Shown here: positions 1-10,416 of the stretch, one piece after another
How the letters are laid out: each line of letters begins with the position of its first letter
Numbering within the stretch: position 1 is the stretch's first letter
Source: Spiroplasma endosymbiont of Diplazon laetatorius
GTDB lineage: Bacteria > Bacillota_I > Bacilli_A > Mycoplasmatales > Mycoplasmataceae
Direction of reading: 5' to 3'
Assembly: GCF_964019625.1 (NCBI RefSeq)
Contig: NZ_OZ026458.1
Location: 496,001 to 560,000, forward strand
DNA: 64,000 bases
Position numbers and translations under genes: made by a program
Notes under the pieces: generated by a model
Databases searched by the model: none
What the model was told of the DNA's origin: nothing
Seen by the model: only the letters and a program-made list of their open reading frames with translations

Positions 1-23
1 AATAGTAGAAGGGAAAGTTGTAT

Positions 24-602
24 ATGAAAAATAAAATTAATCCTGCAAGTTTCACAATGATAAAATTCTTGTTAACTTTAGGTTTAATTTTTAACTATAC
101 AATTTCTTTATTAGCTTTTTTTAATGTTTACAAAAATGAAGAAGGAAAATTATTATTAGCAACCAAAACTTATTTAGCAATTCAAATATTATTGTTTGTA
201 TCTTCATTAGTTTGTTTTTTAATATTTTATTTTGTTAGAATAGATGTAAATAAAAAAACAGAATATAAATATAACAAAAAAGAAAAAAAATTAATTTATA
301 TTACTTTATCTACTATAATTTTAATTTTATTAATTTCTTTAATAAATATCCTTTCTATTTCTTTTATATTTGAAAAAATATTTATTATGATAATAGTTTT
401 TATGGTTATTCAACTTTTTACAGGTGTTTCAACTTCAATTTTAGAAAGTTATTCAAGATTAACTGAACAGTCAATTGTAAATCAACATTGATTTAAAAAA
501 GAAGAAGAAACAAAAAAAGAACAAAAAGTAAAAACAGAAACAAAAGTTTTAAAAGAAAAAGAAAACTTTAACCCATTTATGCAGGAGGAAGATAATGATT
601 AA
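24..602 (+). CDS. multi-pass membrane protein, unknown function
   Basis: About 192 residues with four hydrophobic segments (roughly residues 12-33, 48-71, 90-110 and 112-137), then a highly charged Lys/Glu tail. I chose the ATG at 24 because AGAAGGGA lies just upstream; an in-frame TTG at 18 is possible. A TGA at 489-491 is read as Trp. The stop lies inside the next gene: the two overlap by 8 bases and the AGGAGG of the next gene is within this frame, so the pair is probably translationally coupled. I do not recognise the family. Confidence 0.75.
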
Positions 603-1575
603 ATTCGGAACTATAGGTACTTCACAAATCACAGAACAATTTATTTCTGCTGCTATAAAAAATCCAAACTGTAAAGTTACATCTTGTTACTCAAGAGATA
701 GATCTAAAGCTCAAGATATAATTAGAAATCACAAACTTTATGCAAAAGCAGCTGATAGTTTTGATCAAATGTTAGACGAAATTGATGCAGTTTACATTGC
801 TTCACCTAATGGTTTACACTATGATCAAGCAAAATATTTTTTAACACAACAAAAACATGTGTTGCTTGAAAAACCTTTAACACTTTCTTTTAATCAAGCA
901 ATTGAATTATATGAAATTGCAAAAAGAAATAATGTTTTTCTAATGGAAGCATATAAAACTTTTCATTGTCCTCAATTTAAATATTTATTTAACTTTGTTC
1001 AAGACTTTCAACCATTCATTGCAAACTTAAATTTAAATAAATATTCATCAAGAATGGACAAAGTTAAATTAGGACAATTTGATTCTGTATTTGATGAAAC
1101 TTTAGGGAAAGGTTCAACTTATGATATGTTAATTTATCCAGTTGAACTAAGTATAGGTCTATTTGGTCCTGTTATTGAAGTTAAATCAATGGGACAAAAA
1201 TTACCAAATGGAAGTGGTTTAAGTGATTGTGTTATTTTAAGACATGAAAGCGATGTAATCACCAACATAGTGTGTAGTAAAGCAAGTGCTGGAAGAATTA
1301 AAAGTGAATTGCTTTCAGATAAAGCAACACTAACTTTTAAAAATGTTATACAATTAGAAGAGATAAGTTTGTTTCAAACAAAATCAGAAGAAGCTCAATT
1401 AATTCACGAAACAAAAGATGACAGAGATCTATTTGAATATGAAATCTCAGTATTCTTAAAAATGATATATGAAAATGATTTCTACTTAAGAGATTATTTA
1501 CTAGATATATCTTGTGAAACAGTAAGAGTTTTAAATCTTGTTGAAAGCAATCAAACAAAATTAGGAGAAAATTAA
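595..1575 (+). CDS. Gfo/Idh/MocA family NAD(P)-dependent oxidoreductase
   Basis: A 326-residue protein. The N-terminal Rossmann fold opens with a glycine-containing turn (GTIGTSQIT, residues 5-13). The EKP motif at 92-94 is the family hallmark whose Lys contacts the cofactor and substrate. [13 protein letters not shown] stretch in the middle matches the family's GGG-x-x-x-D-x-x-x-YP element. These enzymes oxidise or reduce sugars, inositols or related polyols; the substrate cannot be read from sequence. A strong AGGAGGA site precedes the ATG. deoC starts one base after the stop, so the two form an operon and a sugar-phosphate role is plausible. Confidence 0.9.
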   Translation: MIKFGTIGTSQITEQFISAAIKNPNCKVTSCYSRDRSKAQDIIRNHKLYAKAADSFDQMLDEIDAVYIASPNGLHYDQAKYFLTQQKHVLLEKPLTLSFNQAIELYEIAKRNNVFLMEAYKTFHCPQFKYLFNFVQDFQPFIANLNLNKYSSRMDKVKLGQFDSVFDETLGKGSTYDMLIYPVELSIGLFGPVIEVKSMGQKLPNGSGLSDCVILRHESDVITNIVCSKASAGRIKSELLSDKATLTFKNVIQLEEISLFQTKSEEAQLIHETKDDRDLFEYEISVFLKMIYENDFYLRDYLLDISCETVRVLNLVESNQTKLGEN

Positions 1576-1576
1576 A

Positions 1577-2239
1577 ATGAATTTAAACAAATACATTGAT
1601 CACACTTTATTAAAAGCTGACGCTAAAAAAAGTGAAATTGAAAAAATCTGTAGTGAAGCAAAAGAATTTGATTTCGCAACAGTTTGTATAAACCCGACTC
1701 ACATTAGTTATGCAAAAGGTTTATTAGAAGGAACTGATGTAGGAATTACTACAGTTGTTGGTTTCCCATTAGGAGCAACAACAAGTGAAGTTAAAGCTTT
1801 TGAAACTAAACAAGCAATTAAAAATGGAGCAACTGAAATTGATATGGTTATCAATATTGGCGCTGTAAAAGATGCTAACTGAGATTTAGTATTAAATGAC
1901 ATGAAAGCAGTTAAAGCAGCTGCTCCAAATAACTGTGTAAAAGTTATTTTAGAAAATTGTTTATTAACAAAAGAAGAAATTACAAAATGTTGTGAATTAG
2001 CTTTAGAAGCTAAATTAGAATTTGTAAAAACTTCAACTGGATTCTCAACTGGAGGAGCTACTTTTGAAGATGTTGCTTTAATGAAGTCAATTGTTAAAGA
2101 TAATGCAAAAGTTAAAGCTGCAGGTGGAGTTAGAACTTATGATGATGCAATGAAAATGATTGAAAACGGTGCAGATCGTTTAGGAACAAGCGGTGGAGTT
2201 GCTATTGTTAAAGGTGAAGAACACAAAAACGGATATTAA
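1577..2239 (+). CDS. deoC: deoxyribose-phosphate aldolase
   Basis: 220 residues, the normal length for DeoC. The enzyme splits 2-deoxyribose 5-phosphate into glyceraldehyde 3-phosphate and acetaldehyde, feeding deoxynucleoside carbon into glycolysis. The Schiff-base lysine is K151 in the motif FVKTSTGFS, and the second active-site lysine is K180 in VKAAGGVRT. An acidic residue in the EIDMVINIG strand (about D89) fits the proton-relay position. One in-frame TGA at 1880 is Trp. It follows the oxidoreductase with almost no gap and is closed by a hairpin terminator. Confidence 0.97.
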
Positions 2240-2246
2240 TAACTAC

Positions 2247-2278
2247 AAAAGGTTGCTTAAAAAAAGCACCTTTTTTTT
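2247..2278 (+). terminator. Rho-independent terminator after deoC
   Basis: AAGGTTGCTT and AAGCACCTT pair with one bulged base and are followed by eight T. It ends the unit that includes the first three genes. Confidence 0.85.
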
Positions 2279-2280
2279 GA

Positions 2281-2286
2281 TATAAT
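2281..2286 (+). promoter_or_regulatory. -10 element of the coiled-coil gene
   Basis: TATAAT directly after the terminator, 36 bases before the next ATG. No clear -35 is visible, which is common in mollicutes. Confidence 0.55.
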
Positions 2287-2321
2287 ATATATAATGATTT
2301 TACTTTTTAGGAGGCGTTATA

Positions 2322-4172
2322 ATGAAAAAGCATGGTTTTGAAATTGAAGATTATAATTTACCAGCTTCAGTTAGAAAAAGAATCGACGATTTAGTTGATT
2401 TAAACATTAACCCTTCAACAATTAACTTAATAACTGCTGAATTTTCTAAATCAAGTGAAGAAACAAAAGAAAACATAGGTAGATATATAGCTAGACTTTT
2501 AGAAATTGAAGATTTTATTTTACAAGAAGAATACAGAAAAAGCAGAGAAATTAATGCTGGTATAAACTTAAAACAAGAAATGAATATCAAAAATAGACAA
2601 ACAAATCTATTAAGAATTCAACAAATCTTTTTAAAGAAAGATCAAGAAAACGATAAACAAAATAGAGTTAACCAAAGAGCTCAAGAAGTTAGCAGTTCTC
2701 CTGACGCTTTAATTAATTTCAAAGAAGCTATGGTAATTAAAAATCAAGTACAAGTAAGCGAAACTGAAAAGTTACAAGAACTTGCAAATAAAAGAAGAAA
2801 ATTAGAATTAGCTATTTTAGAAGAACAACAAAAAATCAAAACAGCTCAAAAACAATACCATAGAGCAAAACTTGAAGATGATAATATAACTCAAGAGCTT
2901 AAATTAAACATAGTTAAATTTGCAAACCAAAGATTACAAGAAATCTCTGACGCAATTGCAACATATAAAACTGTAGATAAAATTCCTGATGAAATTATTG
3001 ATAATAAATCTAAAGGTAAAGATTTTTTAAATAGTAAAGACAAAACTAACTTTGAAAAATTACAAGAAGATATTAAAAATCTAAATGAGAAAAAAACTAA
3101 AGGTAACGTTTCTCAAACTTTAGAAATAGATCTTGAAACTTTCTTTGATGTGCCTGGTTTTGATGATTATGAAGAATATGAAGCTGTAGCAGCTGAATTA
3201 TTCCAAAGACCAAAACAAGAAAATAATAAGAAAAAACAAAAAAATAAACAAATACAAAAGAAGCAAGAAGTTAAAAAAGTTGAACAAAAAAAGGTAGAAG
3301 TTAAGAAAACAGAACCTAAAAAAGTTGAACAACCAAAACAAAAAGACACAAAAAAAAATTCTCAAACAATAGAAAAAAAAGTCGAAGTTAAAAAGCCGAT
3401 TGCTAAAAGTGATGAGTCAGAAAAAATAATTAAAAAAATTAAAAAAAAGGCAAGAGCTAAAGATAGACAAATAGACAAAATCACAAAAGAAAAAGAAGAA
3501 ATAAAAAAAGAGTTAATTAAATTAAAAGAAGAGAAAAAAATTAACGAACTAAGAGAACTTGAAAATAAAAAGAAAAAACTGAATGAAAATTTTGAAGAAA
3601 CAGTTAAAAAAGAGAAAAGAAAGATAGAAACTACTTATCAAATTCTTGAAAAGAAATGAAAAGCAGAAACTATTAACCAATCTTTAAACTCAAAACAAAA
3701 AGCTTTCAATGCAGTTAAAACTATTAAAGAAAAATCAAAAACAGTTGAACAAGAACCCAAAAAAGTTGAACAACCAAAAGTAATCGAAAAACCAAAACCA
3801 GCTGAGCAACCAAAAGTTGTAGAACAAGCTAAGGTGATCGAAAAACCAAAACCAGTTGAACAACCAAAAGTTGTAGAACAACCAAAAGTTGTAGAACAAG
3901 CTAAGGTAATCGAACAATCAAAACCAACTCAAGAAATAAAACAAGAAAAAATTTCATTCTCAAACAAGAAAAACATTTCTGCAGAGGTTCAGAACCAAAA
4001 CAAATTTGAAGAAGATGAAAAAAGAATTGCATATCTTGAAAGAAAAAAAGCTTTAAACATGATTACTAAAGAAGAACTTGGTGAACTTGAATTTAAAAAG
4101 AAAAAAAATAATCACACTTCTAATAAAGTTGATTTAAGAAAATTCAAATTGGTTAATAAATATAGTCAATAA
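2322..4172 (+). CDS. large coiled-coil protein with KVEQPK repeats
   Basis: 616 residues, mostly charged and helical, with no membrane segment or signal peptide. Residues 1-260 are predicted helix rich in Glu/Lys/Gln. A Lys-rich linker follows, then a long EK coiled coil around 365-445. After an in-frame TGA (Trp, 3657-3659) comes a low-complexity array built from KVEQPK, KVVEQ and EKPKP units (about 470-535). The function is unknown; the architecture suggests a cytoskeletal or scaffold protein. The ATG at 2322 follows AGGAGGC. It is monocistronic between two terminators. Confidence 0.8.
3737..3925 (+). repeat. in-gene tandem repeats coding KVxEQPK units
   Basis: Near-identical units of about 18-24 bases (for example CAACCAAAAGTTGTAGAA) recur head to tail. 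They keep the reading frame and code for alternating KVVEQ, KVIEK and PKPVEQ blocks. Such arrays can change copy number by slippage without a frameshift. Confidence 0.75.
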
Positions 4173-4205
4173 AAAGCAAATAAATTATTTGCTTTTTATT
4201 TTATT
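4171..4205 (+). terminator. terminator after the coiled-coil gene
   Basis: The arms AAAAAGCAAATAA and TTATTTGCTTTTT form a long perfect stem followed by a T-rich run. Confidence 0.85.
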
Positions 4206-4236
4206 AAGAAGATAATATTTGCAATTGGAGAATGTC

Positions 4237-4746
4237 ATGGAATTAAAACTAATTAAACCAACAATTGAATATAAAGAAGAACTAATAGAAATGGTTGTAG
4301 AATTTTGTCAGAACGATAAACCCAAAGATGCAATACCTGGAAGTTCAAACATAAATGGTTATGAATCAATTGAACAATGATTAGAATTTATAAACAAAAA
4401 AGATATTGATACAGTATTAGTTCCTTTTTATCAGTATTTAGTTGTTGATGGAAATAATAAAGCGATTGGATTTTTAAATATAAGACTTTCTTTAAATGAT
4501 CACTTATTAAATTATGGAGGTCATATTGGATATAGCGTGTTGCCAAAAGAAAGACAAAAGGGATATGCTCAAACAATACTTAAAGAGGCTTTAAAAATTT
4601 GTAAAGATAATTCTATTAATGAGGTATTAATAACTTGTAAAGAAGATAACATATATTCTGAAAAAGTTATTCTTAAAAATGGTGGTGTTTTAGAAGATAT
4701 CAGAAATGATGGTAGTTTTAATTTTAAAAGATACTGAATAAAATAA
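4237..4746 (+). CDS. GNAT family N-acetyltransferase
   Basis: 169 residues. GNAT motif A, which binds the acetyl-CoA pyrophosphate, is visible as GYSVLPKERQKGYA (R/Q-x-x-G-x-A form), followed by a helix and the motif B-like strand INEVLITCKEDN. These enzymes move an acetyl group from acetyl-CoA to an amine; the acceptor is not predictable. The start ATG at 4237 is preceded by TTGGAG. Two TGA codons (4378 and 4735) are Trp. It stands alone between terminators. Confidence 0.85.
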
Positions 4747-4748
4747 TT

Positions 4749-4779
4749 AAATTGCTTTAAAATTAAGGCAATTTTTTTA
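4749..4779 (+). terminator. terminator after the GNAT gene
   Basis: AAATTGCTTTAA pairs with TTAAGGCAATTT, followed by a run of T. Confidence 0.85.
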
Positions 4780-4809
4780 TGCTAAAATAACGATATATAA
4801 GGTGGAAGA

Positions 4810-6594
4810 ATGATGCAAACAAGTCAAAAACTTTTTAATGGATTTGATATATCTTGATACACAAAAAATAAGACTAAAAGTTTTCTAAGAAAAGTTGGAT
4901 CAAGTTTTGGTTTTGTTATCATTTTAATGCCTATCTTTGGAATTATTTTATCTATTGGTAATGCAACTGATGTTAAGGTCTTAAAAGATATTGGAAGCAT
5001 TTTATTTGCAAATATTGGTATTTGATTTGCTCTTGCAATAATAATGGGATTTACTTCAAATAAAGGAGCAGCTGTTTATGCTGGTGTTATTTCATATTTG
5101 GTTTTTAATGGTTTTATATCTGCTTTTATAAATGATGCTGACAATAAACCGACTTTTGATATTTGATTTTGAAATGATTTATCAAAAAGTGCTTTCACAT
5201 CTAAATTGTTCTTTGGAGGACTTCTAACATTTAATTCAGGAGTAATTGGAGGTATTTTAATTGGAAGTTATGTAACTTTTATTTATAACAAGTTAAAAGA
5301 TATTAACTTGCCTAAAGGTTTGGAAATATTTGCCAAAGAAAGATTTGCAATAATAGTTTCATTCTTTTCTACTTTTATTTTTGCTTCATTGTTCATAATT
5401 ATATGACCATTAATAGGTTTTGCTTTATCAAGTATTGGTAGTGGGGTTGCAAAATCTCCAATTGGCTTAGACTCGTTTATATTTAGAACTATTCAAAGAA
5501 TGCTAATTCCATTTGGATCAAGTTTATTGTGACAATCACCAATGTGATATACACAAGTGGGTGGAAGTTTAAATGATTTCCAACAAGACTTGTTGATTCA
5601 ATATCTTTACAGAACAGTTGATTCAGTTGATATTCATTTAATTGATCAATTATCTTTAATAACAGAAAAAGCATTCGGCAAAGATGGTATAACTACTTTA
5701 TTTAACAATGAACTTGGAGCTAATGGTTATAATAAAATAGAAGATCTAGTAAATATTTGATTTGAACAAACACAATCTATATTTGACAATAATTATAGTG
5801 GAGATCAATTTATTTGAAACGCCATATCTACAAATAAATATATAACAGTTGACGATTGTTGAAATGCTGGTTTAAGAGTAAGTAGATTTATTTCTGGAGG
5901 TTTTGTTAATTCAATATTTGTACTTCCAGTTTTAAGTGGAACATTATTATTCATGACTCCAAAAGGGGAGAGAAGAAACAAAGTAGGGATGTATGTAACT
6001 GCTGGATTAACTGCAATGCTTGTTGGAGTTACCGAACCTGTAGAATATTTATTTTGCTACACAATGCCTTTATTCTATTTTGTAATTTATTGTCCTTTCA
6101 ATGGTTTAGTATCTGCAATAACTTCACTGTTACATGTAAAAGTTGGAACTTCATTTTCTACTGGAATATTTGATTTTGCATTAAGTGGAATCGTTCCAAC
6201 AGTAAATGGAGTTGATACTAAAATATGAATAATACCAATTATTGGTATTATTGCTGGAACTTTAATGTTTGTAATTGCTTATTTTTGAATTAAATATTTT
6301 AAAGATAAAGATAGAAATATTAAAGTTGAAGCCATTAAAGCAAGAGATTCATTACAATCACTATTGTCTGACTTTGGTGGTTTTAGAAATATTTTAAATT
6401 ATAAATTAGATAACGATAAGTTAGTTTTAGAGTTTAAACATGCACCACAAATAGATAAAATTTTTAGTTGATTTAATGGGGTTGAAAGAAAAGGTAATGA
6501 AATAGAGATTAAATATGATCAAGACAATAAACAAATTCTTGAAATTATGGATTTATTGATAAAAGACAGAGAAATAAAACAAAAAAGGATGTAA
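4810..6594 (+). CDS. PTS sugar-specific EIIC permease (glucose/GlcNAc type) with degenerate EIIB-like tail
   Basis: 594 residues with about ten membrane segments, eleven or more Trp codons being TGA. The EIIC signature GVTEPVEYLF is at about 406-415; its glutamates bind the sugar in this family. The segment MTPKGERRNKVGMYV before it is typical of glucose and N-acetylglucosamine permeases. The cytoplasmic tail (about 517-594) starts LLSDFGGFRNI, like the EIIB GG-x-x-NI start. However, it lacks the C-x-T-R-L site whose Cys carries phosphate, so phosphate must come from a separate EIIB. Transcribed alone; the ATG at 4810 or 4813 follows GGTGGA. Confidence 0.88.
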
Positions 6595-6606
6595 ATCCTT
6601 TTTTTA
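6582..6606. terminator. terminator overlapping the EIIC stop, possibly bidirectional
   Basis: AAAAGGAT and ATCCTTTT pair around the EIIC stop codon, followed by T on the plus strand. The reverse strand also carries A/T tracts and the convergent coaBC ends here. Confidence 0.75.
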
Positions 6607-7779
6607 AATATTGTCATTAATTGCTTTTATTATATTGAAAGCAACTTGATTTTTCTTAACTTCATCAAATTCTATTAGCTCATTTGTTTTTGAAACCAAT
6701 ATTTTTATTTCATTAAAATCCGATTCCATGGCTTTAGCTAAGTTAATAATCAACATATCTAAGTTTTTTTCTTTAACTTTTAATCAAGCTTTATCTAAAT
6801 TAAAGTCATTTGCCAATGAAAAACCTATTAAAAATTGATTTGTTTTTATTTTTCCCAACTCTTTTAAAACATCAATTGCAGGAACTAAATCAATGTGCAT
6901 TTGATCTTCTTTCATTGATCTTTTCTCTATTTTCTTATCAATGTAATTCTCAACTTCAAAGTCATATAAAGCAGCTGAACAAATAACTACATCACAGTTA
7001 TCAAATTCTTTTAGCATTTCATCTAGCATTTCAGGGTTTGTTTTGACATATTTATTGTTCTCATCTTGTAAAATGGGTTCTAAAGTGTCTCCAAATACTG
7101 TTTTAAGGGCTTTTGAGCTATTTTTTAATATATTCTTTAATTCCATACCCATTTTACCGCCGCTAGCGTTTGTAATGTATCTTACTTTGTCTATATAACT
7201 TCTGGTTTTTCCAAAGTTTAAAAGAACTCTCTTATCTTTAAGATTTTCAAAGGTTTTAAAGTGATTTTCAACTACTTGAATAACTTCAATTGGTTCTAAT
7301 GCTCTTCCAATTCCTTCATGTCTGCTTGCTAACTTACCAACTTTAGGTTCAATTCATTCAACATTTCCAGTTGCTAAAAGAGTTGCTTTGTTTTTTTGTA
7401 AAATAGGGTTCAAATACATATTTGAATTCATGCTTGGAAACAATATTGTATTAAAATTTGAAACAGCAAATATTAAACTTACTATATCATCTGCCAAACC
7501 ATTGGCTATTTTTCCTATATAGTTATAACTTGCAGGATAAACTATGTTTAAAGTGCTTTCAAAAGCCAATTTTATATGTTCTCCATAATGGTGAGAATCA
7601 TAAAAATCTTGATCGAAAATATCTTCTAAGTAATCAACACCTTCAAAATCAACAAATTTTTTAGCATTTTTAGTAAGAATCAACTTAACTTCGTATTCTT
7701 TTGTTAATAGATTATAAAGTTCTTTAGATTTGCTAGCTGCAATTCCACCTGTAACTATTAAATTAACTTGTTTTTTCAT
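6604..7779 (-). CDS. coaBC: bifunctional phosphopantothenoylcysteine decarboxylase / phosphopantothenate-cysteine ligase
   Basis: 391 residues, the normal length. It makes 4'-phosphopantetheine for coenzyme A. The CoaC half shows the flavin-binding TGGIAAS (10-16), the GEHIKLAF histidine and PSMNSNMY. The CoaB half shows IDKVRYITNASGGKMG and CSAALYDF. At the CoaC substrate flap the usual LACG is LASR (Ser152), so the Cys proton donor of the family is missing. The ATG at 7779 follows AAGGAAC; a GTG at 7800 is less likely. It converges on the EIIC gene, and coaE lies about 38 kb away. Confidence 0.9.
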
Positions 7780-7859
7780 AATTTGTTCCTTGCTTTTCAC
7801 TATTATTATAATTTAAAACCTTTATTATTAACTTTTTTTCATTTTTTTATCAAAAAATA

Positions 7860-7888
7860 TAGACATAGAGCAATTATCAATCTATAAT
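7860..7888 (+). promoter_or_regulatory. promoter of rpsU
   Basis: TAGACA (7860-7865) and TATAAT (7883-7888) are separated by 17 bases, a good vegetative promoter. Confidence 0.65.
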
Positions 7889-7912
7889 AATTTTTGACTA
7901 GGAGTTGAAAAA

Positions 7913-8077
7913 ATGGCAAGTGTTGTTGTACGCGAAGGTGAACCAATCGAAAAAGCACTAAAACGTTTTCAAAAAGTAGCTGCTTCAAACAAATCAGAAG
8001 CAAGAAGACGCGAATATCATTTAAGTAAAAAAGAAAAACGTATTTACAAACAAAAACAAAACAGAAAATTTGGATAA
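7913..8077 (+). CDS. rpsU: 30S ribosomal protein S21
   Basis: 54 residues, very basic, with the S21 features VVREGEPIEKALKRFQK at the start and an Arg/Lys-rich helix (ARRREYHLSKKEKR) in the middle. S21 sits near the anti-Shine-Dalgarno end of 16S rRNA and takes part in initiation. The ATG at 7913 follows AGGAG. It is a single-gene unit with its own promoter and a hairpin that overlaps the stop codon. Confidence 0.95.
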   Translation: MASVVVREGEPIEKALKRFQKVAASNKSEARRREYHLSKKEKRIYKQKQNRKFG

Positions 8078-8091
8078 TTCCAATTTTTTTT
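8069..8091 (+). terminator. short terminator overlapping the rpsU stop
   Basis: TTGGA and TCCAA flank TAAT, followed by eight T. The stem is short, hence moderate confidence. Confidence 0.55.
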
Positions 8092-8109
8092 AACTTTTTT
8101 GCTATTTTT

Positions 8110-8138
8110 TTGTTTATTATTGACAATTAATATATAAT
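8110..8138 (+). promoter_or_regulatory. promoter of the Lys/Thr-tailed protein gene
   Basis: TTGTTT (8110-8115), 17 bases, TATAAT (8133-8138). A perfect TTGACA at 8120 is too close to this -10 to pair with it. Confidence 0.5.
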
Positions 8139-8171
8139 ATATTTGTTTAGATAGTAATTAAGGGGGCAATT

Positions 8172-8831
8172 ATGGCATTAAAAGGTACACCAAAAAATTC
8201 AAAAACTAACGCAATTCAAAGTTTAAGTTCAACAGGTTCAAGTAAAAAATTAGCAAGTGGTAAAACATTTGAAAGACCAAAGATTTTATACAATGAAGGT
8301 GTTTCAAAAATCGAATTACTAAGACAATCTAACTATTTATCTTCAACTAAAAAAGCAAAAGGTGGAAGAGATTTAAGTGCATTACCAGATGGTGTTAGAA
8401 AATCAATCGAAGAAAAAGAAAGAATTGCTGCTGCGTTAAAATTTGGTACAAGTAATGACGTTGAAGATATCAGAAAAAGATTCTTAATCGAAAAAAAACC
8501 GTTAACTAAAGCAAGAGCTAACGAAATTAGAGATGAAAGAATGGCTTTCTTTAGATCAAACATTGAAAAATCAAGATCAGGAAAAACTAAACTTAACTCA
8601 TTAAACTATGGTTCAGATAAAGATCCAATTAGACAAATGAGAGAAGAAGAAATGGCTAGAAATAGTAAAAAAGTTAAGGATTCTGTAGCTGCAACTAAAG
8701 TTAAAGCAACTAGAAAATCAAAAGATGCCTCAACTACTACAAAAACTACTACTGCTAAAAAAACTACAACAGTTAAAAAAGCAACTACAACTAAAAAACC
8801 AGCTGCTAAAAAAACTACAGCTCAGAAATAA
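8172..8831 (+). CDS. basic protein with histone-like Lys/Thr/Ala tail
   Basis: 219 residues, strongly basic, no membrane segment. Residues 1-165 are a charged helical region I do not recognise. Residues 175-219 are a low-complexity tail of KKTTT, KKATTT and KKPAAKK units, the kind seen in histone H1-like and nucleoid proteins and useful for binding nucleic acid. No in-frame TGA occurs. A strong AAGGGGG site and its own promoter and terminator suggest good expression as a single gene. A nucleoid or RNA-binding role is inference only. Confidence 0.75.
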   Translation: MALKGTPKNSKTNAIQSLSSTGSSKKLASGKTFERPKILYNEGVSKIELLRQSNYLSSTKKAKGGRDLSALPDGVRKSIEEKERIAAALKFGTSNDVEDIRKRFLIEKKPLTKARANEIRDERMAFFRSNIEKSRSGKTKLNSLNYGSDKDPIRQMREEEMARNSKKVKDSVAATKVKATRKSKDASTTTKTTTAKKTTTVKKATTTKKPAAKKTTAQK

Positions 8832-8838
8832 TTATTGA

Positions 8839-8866
8839 ATGAAACTTAAAAAGTTTCATTTTTTTT
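8839..8866 (+). terminator. terminator
   Basis: ATGAAACTT and AAGTTTCAT form a perfect 9-bp stem followed by T. Confidence 0.88.
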
Positions 8867-8899
8867 ATATTTTTATCGACTTTATTAATGAGGTGGAAT

Positions 8900-9451
8900 A
8901 TGTATTATTTAAGATGTAAATTAAAAGAAATAGAAGATGATTTTATAATTGTTGAATCAAATCAAATTGGTTATAAGGGATATAAATTATTTAAAAGCAC
9001 TACTAAATTAGAAGAAGAAATGAACTTATTTTTAATTAATTATAAAAATGATTACATAAATGAAATTCTTTTCTTTGACAACAAAGAAACCAGAGATATT
9101 TGTGAAATACTTTTAAATATTAAAAATATTGGAATAACAACAATTAAAAAAATATTTGTTAACTTATCACATGAAGAATTTAAAGTTATTTGTAAAGAAC
9201 AAAAAGTTGAAGAGTTAATAATATCAACCAAGTTATCTGAAACAATTTGTAAAAAAGTTATTCAAGAAGTTAGATCTAAATTATTTAAAGAGAAATATAA
9301 TTTAAAACAAATGAATGTAATAAATTCTTTAAATAAACTTGGTTATAAAATATCAGATATTTATAAATCAATTCAATCAATAGACTTTAACCTAAACGAG
9401 GAGTTAATTTTAGAAAGAGCTATTTTAAATTTAAATACTTATGAAAACTAA
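8900..9451 (+). CDS. ruvA: Holliday junction branch-migration subunit RuvA
   Basis: 183 residues (family about 190-200). The N-terminal OB fold shows the RuvA pattern MYYLRCKL ... IGYKGYKL, and two helix-hairpin-helix stretches follow (about 70-130), for example LLNIKNIGITTIKKI. RuvA binds the four-way junction and loads RuvB. I chose the ATG at 8900 because the upstream in-frame ATG at 8888 lies inside the GAGGTGGA ribosome site. The frame overlaps ruvB by 11 bases. Confidence 0.93.
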   Translation: MYYLRCKLKEIEDDFIIVESNQIGYKGYKLFKSTTKLEEEMNLFLINYKNDYINEILFFDNKETRDICEILLNIKNIGITTIKKIFVNLSHEEFKVICKEQKVEELIISTKLSETICKKVIQEVRSKLFKEKYNLKQMNVINSLNKLGYKISDIYKSIQSIDFNLNEELILERAILNLNTYEN

Positions 9452-10379
9452 TATTTTTAGACCATCATGTCTTGATGAATTTATAGGCCAAAAGAATGTA
9501 ATTGATAATCTAAATGTTTTTGTTCAATCTGCTAATAAGAGAAATAAAAGTTTAGATCACATTCTAATTTATGGATCATCAGGATTAGGAAAAACTAGTT
9601 TAGGTTATTTAGTTTCTAAAATAATGAAAAAGAAAATTTATGTTCTTAATGGACCTAGTTTGCAAAAACCAAGTGACATAATTTCTCCTTTAACTTCTTT
9701 AAAGGAAAACGAAATACTTTTTATTGATGAAATTCATTCCGTTTCAAAAGAGGTGTTTGAAGTTTTATACCCTGTATTGGAAGATAACAAGTTAAATATA
9801 ATAATTGGAAAAGAATATAATTCAAAAGTAGTAAATATAAAAATACCCAACTTTACTTTAATAGGAGCAACAACTGAAATAAATAAGTTAAATACTCCAT
9901 TTATAAATAGATTCCCTATATCTTTTCATTTTAAACACTACAGTGAAAACGAAATATCTGAGATTCTAAAAATTAATTGCAAAAAACTCTCAATAGAATT
10001 AGAAGATCAAGTAATTTCTTTTATAGCTAGATTTTGTCAAAATACACCTAGAGTAGCAATTAATCTTTTGAAAAGAATTTATGATTACATAATCATTGTT
10101 GATGCAAACAAAGTGGACATAGATTTAATAAAAGATATTTTTAAAAAGTTAGAAATATATGACTTTGGACTAAATTCTCAAGAAGTAAATTACTTAAAAC
10201 TTTTAAATGAACATAATTTTTTAGGGATAGAAACCATTCAACAAGTATTAGGTTTGCAACAACAAATAATTATTAAAAATATAGAACCTATTTTAATAAG
10301 GAATTTTTTAATTGAAAAAACTATAAAAGGTAGAAGAATAACAAGGAAGGGAAAAGAGTGATTAGAGAGTAATTTATAA
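9441..10379 (+). CDS. ruvB: Holliday junction DNA helicase RuvB
   Basis: 312 residues. Walker A GSSGLGKT at 45-52, Walker B ILFIDEIHS at about 87-95, the sensor-1 stretch IGATTEINKL and an arginine-finger region NTPFINRF all fit RuvB, followed by a winged-helix C-terminus. It drives branch migration with RuvA. One TGA near the end (10359) is Trp, giving the true stop at 10377. No ruvC is present next to the pair, as expected for mollicutes. Confidence 0.96.
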
Positions 10380-10416
10380 ATGAAAATGGTAAAATTATAA
10401 AAATGAGGAAAAAATA

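Noticed and set aside
1880-1882. In-frame TGA in deoC and dozens of other genes as stops or frameshift pseudogenes
   Set aside because: Reading TGA as Trp restores full-length, motif-complete proteins in every case, so these are sense codons of genetic code 4.
8120-8125. Perfect TTGACA as -35 of the 8172 gene
   Set aside because: It is only seven bases from the TATAAT, and no -10 occurs 17 bases after it; TTGTTT at 8110 has correct spacing.
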